From a virus, in the IMG/VR virus record IMGVR_UViG_3300028920_000242, positions 1-26,496 of that record: DNA of 26,496 nucleotides; one strand, 5' to 3'. Below the pieces are notes generated by a model, which was not told the origin of the DNA, did no database searches, and worked only from the letters and a program-made list of their open reading frames with translations. Within the stretch, counting starts at the first letter, position 1. Every line of letters starts with the position of its first letter. Positions 7,213-11,817 of this stretch are shown piece by piece. Both the position numbers and the translations under genes were made by a program.

Positions 7213-7335
7213 TCAAGTCGTGCTCCTGTCGGTTATTAGGCAATCAGTCATGGCCGCATCCTTTGTTGCCCCCGCGAACAGGGGGCCGCTGATGCGGCGG
7301 TTGGCCTCCCCGCATATGATCCGGCTCGCCGTCAT
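7213..7335 (-). CDS. Tiny hypothetical protein (40 residues)
   Basis: The ATG overlaps the stop of the upstream coiled-coil gene (ATGA) and has GGGGAG 8 nt before it. The product begins MTASRIICGEANRR and ends at a TGA at 7213. No family is recognised, and the case rests on spacing and ribosome-binding site alone. It may be only a leader for the sigma-like gene that starts 41 nt after its stop. Confidence 0.3.
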   Translation of the reverse strand: MTASRIICGEANRRISGPLFAGATKDAAMTDCLITDRSTT

Positions 7336-7595
7336 GAGCCAGACTCCCCGCCGTCGGCGGGATGAGGGGCTCGCAGCCGCGCGTTCTCCTTGCGGAGCTG
7401 CTCAATCTCGTCCCTGAGCATGGCGATCTCCATGTCGGCTGCTGCGCGCTCATCGACCGTCATCCAAACAAGCGTTTGCTCCTCGCGGATGATGCGGTCA
7501 ACCATCGCCTTGATCTTCTCGTCGGCGTGTTCCTTCCCGGTCAGCTTCTTTCCGGCGATGCGAAACGCCTCCTCGATGATCTCGCGCTCTGTCAT
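7332..7595 (-). CDS. Small coiled-coil protein, unknown
   Basis: An 87-residue protein starting MTEREIIEEAFRIAG with a strong ribosome-binding site (AAGGAG, 6 nt before the ATG). Residues about 48-75 form heptads (ERAAADMEIAMLRDEIEQLR) typical of a short leucine-zipper coiled coil. It ends HPADGGESGS, a tail encoded by the same repeat that lies upstream of neighbouring small genes. The start lies 17 nt after the stop of the small membrane-protein gene. No enzymatic motif is present; it may be a small adaptor or regulator. Confidence 0.7.
   Translation of the reverse strand: MTEREIIEEAFRIAGKKLTGKEHADEKIKAMVDRIIREEQTLVWMTVDERAAADMEIAMLRDEIEQLRKENARLRAPHPADGGESGS
7345..7361 (-). repeat. Hairpin/SD repeat element, copy 1
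   Basis: On the minus strand CCCGCCGACGGCGGG is a perfect 6-bp stem with a 3-nt loop, followed by GAG. It encodes the PADGGE end of the coiled-coil protein and lies just before the ATG at 7335. Related copies lie at 7843-7869, 7891-7909 and 8096-8121, with partial ones at 7600-7613 and 8160-8179. Confidence 0.75.
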
Positions 7596-7612
7596 GGTGT
7601 CTCCTTCTCCCG

Positions 7613-7840
7613 CTACCGATCATCCATCTTGTTCTGAATCGCCAGCCACACACACAGCCCCACTAGCACCCCCGTCCAGCCGCCAGCCGCCCAGGGAATC
7701 CAAAGCCACGTCGGGCAGCCTAATACCGCCCGAGCCGACACCAGCACACCAATACCCAGCGCGACCCCAAGAGGGGCACAGAGCGTGCCAATCAGGGCGC
7801 CAGACACCCACACTTCCGCATCTCGCCACCAAGGTCTCAT
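7613..7840 (-). CDS. Small membrane protein with two transmembrane segments
   Basis: A 75-residue protein starting MRPWWRDAEVW. It has two hydrophobic stretches (about 11-32, containing SGALIGTLCAPLGVALGIGV, and about 43-67, containing PWAAGGWTGVLVGLCVWLAI) and a short polar tail NKMDDR. The size and topology resemble small phage holin-like or superinfection-exclusion membrane proteins, but no family is recognised. A strong ribosome-binding site (GAAGGAGA) lies inside the recurring hairpin/SD element immediately upstream. The gene lies in the small-gene chain between a zinc ribbon and a coiled-coil protein, far from the structural lysis region. Confidence 0.7.
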   Translation of the reverse strand: MRPWWRDAEVWVSGALIGTLCAPLGVALGIGVLVSARAVLGCPTWLWIPWAAGGWTGVLVGLCVWLAIQNKMDDR

Positions 7841-7842
7841 GA

Positions 7843-7869
7843 CTTCTCCTTCTCCCCGCCGTCGGCGGG
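7843..7869 (-). repeat. Hairpin/SD repeat element, copy 2
   Basis: On the minus strand this is CCCGCCGACGGCGGG (perfect hairpin) followed at once by GAGAAGGAGAAG, whose AAGGAG is the ribosome-binding site of the ATG at 7840. This 27-nt form is almost identical to 8096-8121. The hairpin abuts the ribosome-binding site and could tune translation. Confidence 0.8.
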
Positions 7870-7880
7870 CTTGTTCCGCG

Positions 7881-8090
7881 TTATGGTTTTTCCTCCCCGC
7901 CGACGGCAGCGGCGGCTTCGGCGAACATTTTCGCCCGCTCCTTTTCCAGACATTTGGGACACCATTGAAACATCCCGTCGCACGGCGCACACCAGCCAAG
8001 CTTCGCGGCGTCTTGCCACCTTTCAAGAAATATCGTTTTCCCGCATAGATCACATACCACTTGCACAACGTTTATGCACCGAATCGCCAT
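7881..8090 (-). CDS. Zinc-ribbon miniprotein (three CxxC pairs)
   Basis: A 69-residue protein with three Cys pairs: CDLC (13-16), CAPC (34-37) and CPKC (44-47). The first pair plus one of the others would bind a zinc ion as a treble-clef or ribbon. It ends in a short helix AKMFAEAAAA. The ATG at 8090 has AAGGAG 7 nt upstream, supplied by the hairpin/SD repeat. Phage miniproteins of this type bind nucleic acid or host transcription proteins, but the target here is unknown. Confidence 0.75.
   Translation of the reverse strand: MAIRCINVVQVVCDLCGKTIFLERWQDAAKLGWCAPCDGMFQWCPKCLEKERAKMFAEAAAAVGGEEKP
7891..7909 (-). repeat. Hairpin/SD repeat element, degenerate copy 3
   Basis: The minus strand carries CTGCCGTCGGCGGGGAGGA, related to the other copies but with the first half of the stem altered. 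It falls at the 3' end of the zinc-ribbon gene, where it encodes AVGGEE in place of PADGGE. Confidence 0.5.
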
Positions 8091-8157
8091 CGCTGTTCTC
8101 CTTCTCCCCGCCGTCGTCGGGCTGGGCGGCGCCCGTTTGATCACCTTCCCTGTTCAT
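8050..8157 (-). CDS. Possible tiny protein (35 residues) overlapping the zinc-ribbon start
   Basis: The ATG at 8157 has a near-perfect ribosome-binding site (AGGAGAAG) and opens a 35-residue frame, MNREGDQTGAAQPDDGGEKE and onward. It shares the DGGEKE tail motif with neighbouring small genes and overlaps the upstream zinc-finger gene by 17 nt. The zinc-ribbon start at 8090 lies inside it in another frame. It may be a real peptide or a leader that couples translation to the zinc-ribbon gene. Confidence 0.35.
   Translation of the reverse strand: MNREGDQTGAAQPDDGGEKENSDGDSVHKRCASGM
8096..8121 (-). repeat. Hairpin/SD repeat element, copy 4
   Basis: The minus strand reads CCCGACGACGGCGGGGAGAA and onward: the same element as 7843-7869 with one changed base in the stem. 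It supplies AAGGAGAAC, the ribosome-binding site for the zinc-ribbon ATG at 8090. Confidence 0.75.
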
Positions 8158-8503
8158 CGCTTCTCCTGCCCGCCGGCAGCAGATCGCAGAGCCTCGCGGC
8201 CGACCGGGCATCCAGGATTGCGAGGCCGGTGAGCGGCTTGCGGGTCGCGTTCTGGATGGGCGTGCCGTCCGGCCAGGTCCAGAACGGGTCGGGCTCGTAA
8301 CGCTCCCGCCGCTCGTAGCCGGCGGGCACCAGCCCCGCGAGGTAGCAGCCGTAGCAGACATCCTTCCAGGGCGTCTCGATCGGCCCGCCGCACAGACGGC
8401 ACCGCGGGCCCTGGATTTCGTCTCGGGCTGTCGTCGCATGTTGCCCTCGAGCTCGGCGTCGCTGGCGAGAAACCATCCATGGTCCGATCGTGCCGTTGGC
8501 CAT
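8141..8503 (-). CDS. Zinc-finger protein of the early region
   Basis: A 120-residue protein (from the ATG at 8503) with one zinc site, CRLCGGPIETPWKDVCYGC (35-53), in a treble-clef-like arrangement. It is followed by an aromatic stretch (DPFWTWPDGTPIQ) and a helix (LTGLAILDARSAARLCDLL). The start is uncertain: ATGs at 8512 and 8518 and a GTG at 8533 are also in frame, and all lie in or next to the left arm of the large inverted repeat, so binding there could control this gene. There are no strong family matches; a DNA-binding regulator is plausible. Confidence 0.65.
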   Translation of the reverse strand: MANGTIGPWMVSRQRRRARGQHATTARDEIQGPRCRLCGGPIETPWKDVCYGCYLAGLVPAGYERRERYEPDPFWTWPDGTPIQNATRKPLTGLAILDARSAARLCDLLPAGRRSDEQGR

Positions 8504-8521
8504 GCCCACCATGGGCATGTT
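8503..8521 (+). repeat. Large inverted repeat, left arm
   Basis: TGCCCACCATGGGCATGTT, exactly complementary to 8560-8578 (19 of 19). Within the arm ATGCCCA-CCA-TGGGCAT is itself a perfect 7-bp hairpin, so the structure is nested. Confidence 0.95.
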
Positions 8522-8526
8522 GTTAC

Positions 8527-8542
8527 ACAACACTACTGTTGT
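8527..8542. repeat. Hairpin inside the inverted-repeat spacer
   Basis: ACAACA-CTAC-TGTTGT is a perfect 6-bp stem with a 4-nt loop, located in the AT-rich 38-nt spacer between the two 19-bp arms. An ACAT-type tandem repeat follows at about 8548-8559. Confidence 0.85.
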
Positions 8543-8559
8543 TCATTACATACATACAT

Positions 8560-8578
8560 AACATGCCCATGGTGGGCA
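8560..8578 (+). repeat. Large inverted repeat, right arm
   Basis: AACATGCCCATGGTGGGCA, the exact complement of 8503-8521. With the left arm it can form a cruciform with a hairpin in its loop. Candidate origin, operator or recombination site. Confidence 0.95.
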
Positions 8579-8647
8579 GCCGATCCACATCTTGGGGCTT
8601 CCGGTCCTGACCGACCCCAGCGGTAGGGGGTCCGTTTTCGCCGTCCT

Positions 8648-8769
8648 CGCCAAGTCGACTTCAACTCGAGTGACACTCGACTTCAACTCGACTTCAACTC
8701 GACTTGGCGTGCCGCAAGGCGACTTCATCTCGACTTCATCTCGACTTGAACTCGACTTCATCTCGACTT
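8648..8769. repeat. Phased 11-bp repeat array (two blocks of five), candidate origin iterons
   Basis: The core CGACTT begins at 8656, (8667 degenerate, CGAGTG), 8678, 8689 and 8700, and again at 8720, 8731, 8742, 8753 and 8764. Within each block the spacing is exactly 11 bp; the blocks are 20 bp apart. Units in block 1 read CTCGACTTCAA and those in block 2 mostly CTCGACTTCAT. Block 1 is bounded by the inverted pair CGCCAAGTCG (8648-8657) and CGACTTGGCG (8700-8709). One unit per helical turn points to cooperative protein binding on one face of the DNA. Confidence 0.9.
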
Positions 8770-8830
8770 GGCTGATCGCATCATCTCCCGCCTGTTGGCA
8801 TCTGGCCGATTGCCAACAGGTACCAACAGG

Positions 8831-8839
8831 TTATCCACA
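8831..8839 (+). promoter_or_regulatory. DnaA box (perfect consensus)
   Basis: TTATCCACA matches the strict bacterial DnaA-binding consensus. It sits at the end of the winged-helix gene (its TAA stop is within the box on the minus strand) and adjoins the phased repeat array, as expected for a host-dependent origin. Confidence 0.7.
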
Positions 8840-9505
8840 GGCGACGACGGCGAGCAGGCCGGCATCGTCCAGGGCATTCTGGAGGGCTTCGCGGCCGATG
8901 CGGGTCTGCCCGACCTGGGCGAGGAACTCCCCAAGCACCTTGCGGAGGTGGCCCCCGCCCGCGTCTCGATCCACCATCGCGTTAAGAAGATCCTCGTGCT
9001 CACCCGCTGGCGTCTCGTCGGGTCCGGGCGGCATCATGAAGTTGAAGGCGAGCTGGGCGATGGACTGCTGCGCGGAGCCCTCAGACATGAGGGCCGCACG
9101 GGCGAAGGCGGCTCGCCCTCGCCGCCTGGCCTCGCTGACGGCCCCGGCGTACAGATCCGGATGGGCCGGCCCCCAAAAGTAGCCGTGGCCCGGGACGCCG
9201 ACGATCCGCCATTCTCGCCAGTGCACCTGGGCATAGGTCACCAGGGCCCGGACGGCTCGTGGCCCGCCACGGTGCAGAAACAGCGCCCTGGCGACCTGGT
9301 CGCCCGTCATGCACCTGGGCGTGATTTCCGGGACGCCATGGCCCTGCAGCAGGCTTTTCAGTTCATCGACGAGCCCGTCCAGTCCCGTCCGGGTTGCGGG
9401 CAAGCTCCGCAGGCCGATGGGATCCCATGACGGCCGCGTGCGCTCGTGTCTGACATACGGCCAGATGGTATCCGGCAGATCTGCGTGACGTGGTTCGTGT
9501 GCCAT
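8831..9505 (-). CDS. Winged-helix-like DNA-binding protein, probable replication protein
   Basis: A 224-residue protein. Residues about 60-125 fit a winged-helix pattern seen in small phage replication proteins: MTGDQVARALFLHRGGPRAV, then a 'wing' segment VGVPGHGYFWGPAHPDLYAG, then an Arg-rich helix EARRRGRAAFARAALM. The C-terminal half is helical. The start (ATG at 9505) lies 1 nt after the stop of the preceding gene with AGGTGAG close upstream, so the two form an operon. It ends on the DnaA box beside the repeat array, so it is a candidate iteron-binding initiator. The family assignment is by pattern only. Confidence 0.55.
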   Translation of the reverse strand: MAHEPRHADLPDTIWPYVRHERTRPSWDPIGLRSLPATRTGLDGLVDELKSLLQGHGVPEITPRCMTGDQVARALFLHRGGPRAVRALVTYAQVHWREWRIVGVPGHGYFWGPAHPDLYAGAVSEARRRGRAAFARAALMSEGSAQQSIAQLAFNFMMPPGPDETPAGEHEDLLNAMVDRDAGGGHLRKVLGEFLAQVGQTRIGREALQNALDDAGLLAVVACG

Positions 9506-9506
9506 C

Positions 9507-10052
9507 TCACCTGTCCTTTCCGGGTTCCTGGTCCTCGACCGCCCAGCCTTTGCTGAGTGCCGTGCGGATCCATGCGGCGGGGTTTTTCAGGCGCTTGGCC
9601 TGGGCTCGCGCCGCCGCGCAGACCTGGACGATGCGCGCGGGCCGATAGGTGGCCATGATTTTGCCGGCGCCGTTGACCCCGAACTCGGCGAGCGCGGCGA
9701 TCGCGTCGTGCTCGGCCCGGCTGGGATTCTTGGTAGGGGCAGGTGATGGAGACGCAGGAGATGCCCCGGCGACATCGAGATCGGCCGTGGGTCCCTGGCT
9801 GCCGTCGTCGCGGCCATCCTGGCCGCTGTTACGCTCGCGCTTGCAGTGCCCCGGACGGGTCGTCCCGTCCGTGGTTGGTTGACAGCCGACAGGGGCTCTG
9901 TCCGTGCTTTCGGGTACATCCTCGACGTCGCCCGGCTCCGCGGCCTGCCGGGGCATCTCCCGCGTCTCCATTCCTGGGCAGCCGGCCTGGCCGAGCACTT
10001 CGATGCGGACCTGGCCGCTGCTGTCCAACGTGATGATGAGGCGTGTGGTCAC
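9507..10052 (-). CDS. Probable replication-associated protein
   Basis: A 181-residue protein beginning at a GTG (10052) that overlaps the small membrane-protein stop by 4 nt (GTGA). The N-terminus, TTRLIITLDSSGQVRIEVL, is a short beta unit. A long low-complexity Pro/Ser/Asp linker follows (about 35-115). The C-terminal ~65 residues, from HDAIAALAEFGVNGAGKIMA to NPAAWIRTALSKGW, resemble the C-terminal helical module of plasmid and phage replication proteins ('NPaGwL..Al..gW'). This domain is suggestive rather than diagnostic. It precedes the winged-helix gene in one operon near the putative origin. Confidence 0.6.
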   Translation of the reverse strand: MTTRLIITLDSSGQVRIEVLGQAGCPGMETREMPRQAAEPGDVEDVPESTDRAPVGCQPTTDGTTRPGHCKRERNSGQDGRDDGSQGPTADLDVAGASPASPSPAPTKNPSRAEHDAIAALAEFGVNGAGKIMATYRPARIVQVCAAARAQAKRLKNPAAWIRTALSKGWAVEDQEPGKDR

Positions 10053-10162
10053 TGTCGCCCGATCAGATGCTCGTCCTCGGCCTCGCAGATCGCCCATATG
10101 AGGGCGAGCAGCAGGACCGCCGCCACCAGTCCGATGATCACGCCCGCGGTTGCGAGAACCAT
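10049..10162 (-). CDS. Tiny single-pass membrane protein (37 residues)
   Basis: It starts MVLATAGVIIGLVAAVLLLA, one transmembrane helix, and ends with a short charged tail CEAEDEHLIGRQ. AAAGGAG lies 9 nt before the ATG, and the stop overlaps the next gene's GTG start. The translation signals are strong although the frame is very short. Function unknown. Confidence 0.65.
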   Translation of the reverse strand: MVLATAGVIIGLVAAVLLLALIWAICEAEDEHLIGRQ

Positions 10163-10506
10163 GCCAGAAAACTCCTTTCCCGGTGAGCAGCGGGCCGCTC
10201 CGACGGTGACAGAGGAGTGGCTAGCGGTGTTTCGGGCGGACCCGCCGCTCACCGTTTGATCCTGCCGCACGAGCGGCAGTGTGGCGTAACGGAAGCGCGT
10301 CTGCCTGCCGGGCGGGCAGGGCAGTTGGATGGCAGGGATTTCCCGATCGCCGGGCGGCGCCCGTCGGGCGTGCTGGCGGGCTGCATGGCTGGGCGGCCAC
10401 CGCCTCAGCATGGCGTCCGGTCGGGAGAGTCCGGAGCCAGGGTGGTGCCGTCGAGGCGCCGCATCCGGCGTCGGTTTTTGGGACAACTGTGGGCCTGGGC
10501 CCCGGG
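10163..10506. other. Intergenic stretch with hairpins, no confident gene
   Basis: No gene is supported in about 344 bp. Two clean hairpins occur: CTGCCGC-ACGA-GCGGCAG (10262-10279, 7-bp stem) and CCTGCC-GGGCG-GGCAGG (10304-10320, 6-bp stem). Between them GTGGCGTAACGGAAGCGCG resembles a tRNA D-arm, but no T-arm follows. The stretch could be a leader or terminator for the genes on either side. Confidence 0.5.
10262..10279. repeat. Perfect hairpin
   Basis: CTGCCGC-ACGA-GCGGCAG: a 7-bp stem with a 4-nt loop and no T-run on either side, so a classic intrinsic terminator is not indicated. Possibly an operator or RNA structure. Confidence 0.7.
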
Positions 10507-10800
10507 TCAGGCTGTACGTGCGGGCCGTCGGTGGCGGGGGCGCGCCGTCGGTGGCGTCGGGTCATCGGCGCCCCCCCCGTCGCGGATCACCGGTTGGCGT
10601 GGCGTCCGCAGCTTCCAGACGTCCAGGGAGCCGACGGCGAAGCTCTTGGCATGGATTCGCCAGTCGTCTCGTCGGAGCCGGCCGCCGCATCGTGGGCAGC
10701 GGCACTCGGTAAGGGGCGCGGGCCAGGTCCATACCCAGCGGGCGCGGCACGTCATACAGAGGGCTTGGGCGGACACGATGAGGAATCCCCGCGGTTCCAT
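10507..10800 (-). CDS. Zinc-ribbon protein, unknown
   Basis: A 97-residue protein from the ATG at 10800. It has CMTC (15-18), a Trp-rich loop RWVWTWPAP and CRCPRCGG (33-40), giving a four-Cys zinc ribbon. Then comes a conserved-looking segment RIHAKSFAVGSLDVWKLRTP, and a Pro/Arg-rich tail. The ribosome-binding site is poor and the frame opens further upstream (to an ATG at 10911), so the start is uncertain. It lies downstream of the repressor gene in the early region. Zinc ribbons of this kind often bind DNA or RNA polymerase; there is no direct evidence of target. Confidence 0.5.
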   Translation of the reverse strand: MEPRGFLIVSAQALCMTCRARWVWTWPAPLTECRCPRCGGRLRRDDWRIHAKSFAVGSLDVWKLRTPRQPVIRDGGGADDPTPPTARPRHRRPARTA

Positions 10801-10992
10801 CCTGAGGTTGAGCCGTCCGTGAGGCCACGGTGAACGGCTCCCCTGTTGAGCGATCCCCTGGGGGCAGGAGCAGCGAGACGCATGCAGGCCGCAAGAGCCG
10901 GTTGCTCCCATAGTACCATATATACGCAGGCGTAACGGCAGTTTTTCGACCGCCGGACGAACATATCTTATCGGACGGGCCGGGGCGAGAAA

Positions 10993-11235
10993 TCATGTCT
11001 CATCCCCCCGATCGTCCGCCACGACCAGCTCGCCCATCGGCACGCGGAGGGCCTTGGCAAGGGCCGCCACCGTCGCCTCGGCCACGCCGCCGCCGGTCAG
11101 TGCCCGTTGCACGGTCGTCCAGGCGAGCCCCGACTGCTCGGCCAGCTTCACCATCGACCAGCCCTTCAGCAGCCGGGCCTTCTCCAGCCGCGAGATGTCG
11201 TATCGGTAGGTCATCGCTATCACGGTAGAGGTCAT
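10993..11235 (-). CDS. XRE/Cro-like helix-turn-helix repressor
   Basis: An 80-residue protein. The HTH covers about 20-70: ARLLKGWSMVKLAEQSGLAW, then TTVQRALTGGG, then TVAALAKALRVPMGEL, the five-helix XRE pattern with recognition helix around WTTVQRAL. The ATG at 11235 has a weak AGGG ribosome-binding site. A second ATG at 11214 gives a 73-residue form starting MTYRYDISRLEKARL and is also plausible. A -35-like TTGACA lies just upstream. The gene is divergent from the only plus-strand gene, so this pair looks like a lysogeny- or copy-control switch. Confidence 0.82.
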   Translation of the reverse strand: MTSTVIAMTYRYDISRLEKARLLKGWSMVKLAEQSGLAWTTVQRALTGGGVAEATVAALAKALRVPMGELVVADDRGDET

Positions 11236-11317
11236 CGGTTACCCTGTCAAGTCTTTTTTATCTTTTTTCTTCACTTCTCACGCCAACGTTCTATCATACT
11301 CACGAAGGGAGTTTGCC
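11236..11317. promoter_or_regulatory. Divergent promoter/operator region
   Basis: An 82-nt AT-rich gap between the minus-strand repressor gene and the plus-strand membrane-protein gene. Plus-strand candidate: TTCACT (11270-11275), 16 nt, TATCAT (11292-11297), 20 nt before the ATG. Minus-strand candidate: TTGACA (complement of 11245-11250); the best -10 at 17-nt spacing is weak (TACCGT) and would fall inside the reading frame, implying a leaderless transcript from 11214. No clear operator repeat is seen. Confidence 0.5.
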
Positions 11318-11500
11318 ATGATCGGCGAGATGATCCTGCTGTTTCTCGGCTGTGCGACCTGGCTGTTCGGGACGATGATCGCCTTCGCCGTGCCCGGGCT
11401 GCATCCGGAGATCCTCTGGGTCGGCGGCTGGCTCATGTGCGCCGCCGCCCAGGCCTGCCAGACCCTTCGGAAGATTCAGCGCCAGCAGCCGGGGGCATAG
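11318..11500 (+). CDS. Small two-TM membrane protein, the only clear plus-strand gene
   Basis: A 60-residue protein with hydrophobic stretches at about 3-25 (EMILLFLGCATWLFGTMIAF) and 32-46 (LWVGGWLMCAAAQAC), and a basic tail TLRKIQRQQPGA. The ribosome-binding site GAAGGGAG lies 6 nt before the ATG, and a promoter-like pair lies upstream. It is transcribed away from the repressor gene, so it would be the repressor-controlled transcript. Holin, antiholin or superinfection-exclusion roles fit such a protein equally well; none is shown. A plus-strand terminator-like hairpin lies at 11752-11780. Confidence 0.6.
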   Translation: MIGEMILLFLGCATWLFGTMIAFAVPGLHPEILWVGGWLMCAAAQACQTLRKIQRQQPGA

Positions 11501-11672
11501 CCGCCCAGCAGATCGGCGCCTCGCGCCCGCCGGGGTTGTCCTTACCCGGCCGCACGCCTGGGCAGCTTCCGCCAGCCAGCAGAAACCGCCGGCACCGCTC
11601 GCACCAGGGGCTGTGGCCCGCCACGGTGCGGAACTCGTCAGCCATCCGACTGATCGTGCCGCCGGTTTCCAT
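11433..11672 (-). CDS. Possible small zinc-binding protein, antisense overlap with the plus-strand gene
   Basis: A 79-residue frame from the ATG at 11672 (GAGGA just upstream). It contains WCERCRRFLLAGGSCPG and a later PICWAA, so four Cys residues could bind zinc as in the neighbouring zinc-ribbon genes. Its last 23 codons overlap the plus-strand membrane-protein gene head-on. One of the two may be spurious; composition slightly favours the plus-strand gene at the overlap. Confidence 0.35.
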   Translation of the reverse strand: METGGTISRMADEFRTVAGHSPWCERCRRFLLAGGSCPGVRPGKDNPGGREAPICWAAMPPAAGAESSEGSGRPGRRRT

Positions 11673-11693
11673 CACGTCCTCGCTGCGCATAGC

Positions 11694-11739
11694 AAGAGCG
11701 CCGACGCGGGAAAGGAGGGGGAACCCGCGCGGCGCTCTT
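11694..11739. repeat. Long imperfect hairpin after the tail/lysis operon
   Basis: AAGAGCGCC (11694-11702) pairs with GGCGCTCTT (11731-11739), and inside it CGCGGG (11705-11710) pairs with CCCGCG (11724-11729), with a purine-rich loop on the plus strand. No T-run follows. It may act as a bidirectional block between convergent transcripts. Confidence 0.7.
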
Positions 11740-11751
11740 ACCGGACACGCT

Positions 11752-11780
11752 CGGGCCGCGCCACACGGCCCGGGGATTTT
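11752..11780 (+). terminator. Intrinsic terminator-like hairpin (plus strand)
   Basis: CGGGCCG-CGCCACA-CGGCCCG is a perfect 7-bp stem followed by GGGATTTTTG on the plus strand. It lies beyond the plus-strand membrane-protein gene and would stop that transcript before it opposes the late operon. Confidence 0.55.
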
Positions 11781-11817
11781 TGACAGGAGTCAGGGCACAG
11801 GGGACAGTGGGCAGGGG

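Larger units (their letters stand above)
8534..8830. other. Putative replication origin / control region, no confident gene
   Basis: No convincing gene is seen here. The stretch contains most of the inverted-repeat spacer and its right arm, the phased 11-bp array, and then at 8794-8830 an inverted pair GTTGGCA ... TGCCAAC with two direct CCAACAGG copies, leading straight into a DnaA box. It lies next to two probable replication genes. The repeats, DnaA box, AT-rich spacer and position make a theta-type origin the leading idea; a partition site or operator cluster is the alternative. Confidence 0.6.

Noticed and set aside
7837-8019. 60-codon frame ending in PADGGEKEKS
   Set aside because: It runs through the zinc-ribbon gene in another frame and lacks a ribosome-binding site; the tail similarity comes from the repeat element.
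8546-8761. Minus-strand frame over the phased repeats (EVELKSS-type peptide repeats)
   Set aside because: The peptide repeat is a translation of the 11-bp DNA array, whose 20-bp gap changes the phase; no good start signal.
8646-8770. CRISPR array
   Set aside because: Units are 11 bp with no unique spacers and no cas genes are nearby; the layout fits phased protein-binding sites.
10275-10335. tRNA-like sequence (D-arm GTGGCGTAACGGAAGCGCG followed by a possible anticodon arm with GCC)
   Set aside because: The D-arm pairs well and an anticodon-like stem can be drawn with two wobbles, but there is no GGTTCGA-type T-arm and no matching acceptor strand. Chance or a remnant at best.
10562-10996. 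144-codon minus-strand frame starting at the repressor stop (ATGA overlap)
   Set aside because: The overlapping alternate frame carries the zinc ribbon and is more protein-like; the start overlap alone is weak support.
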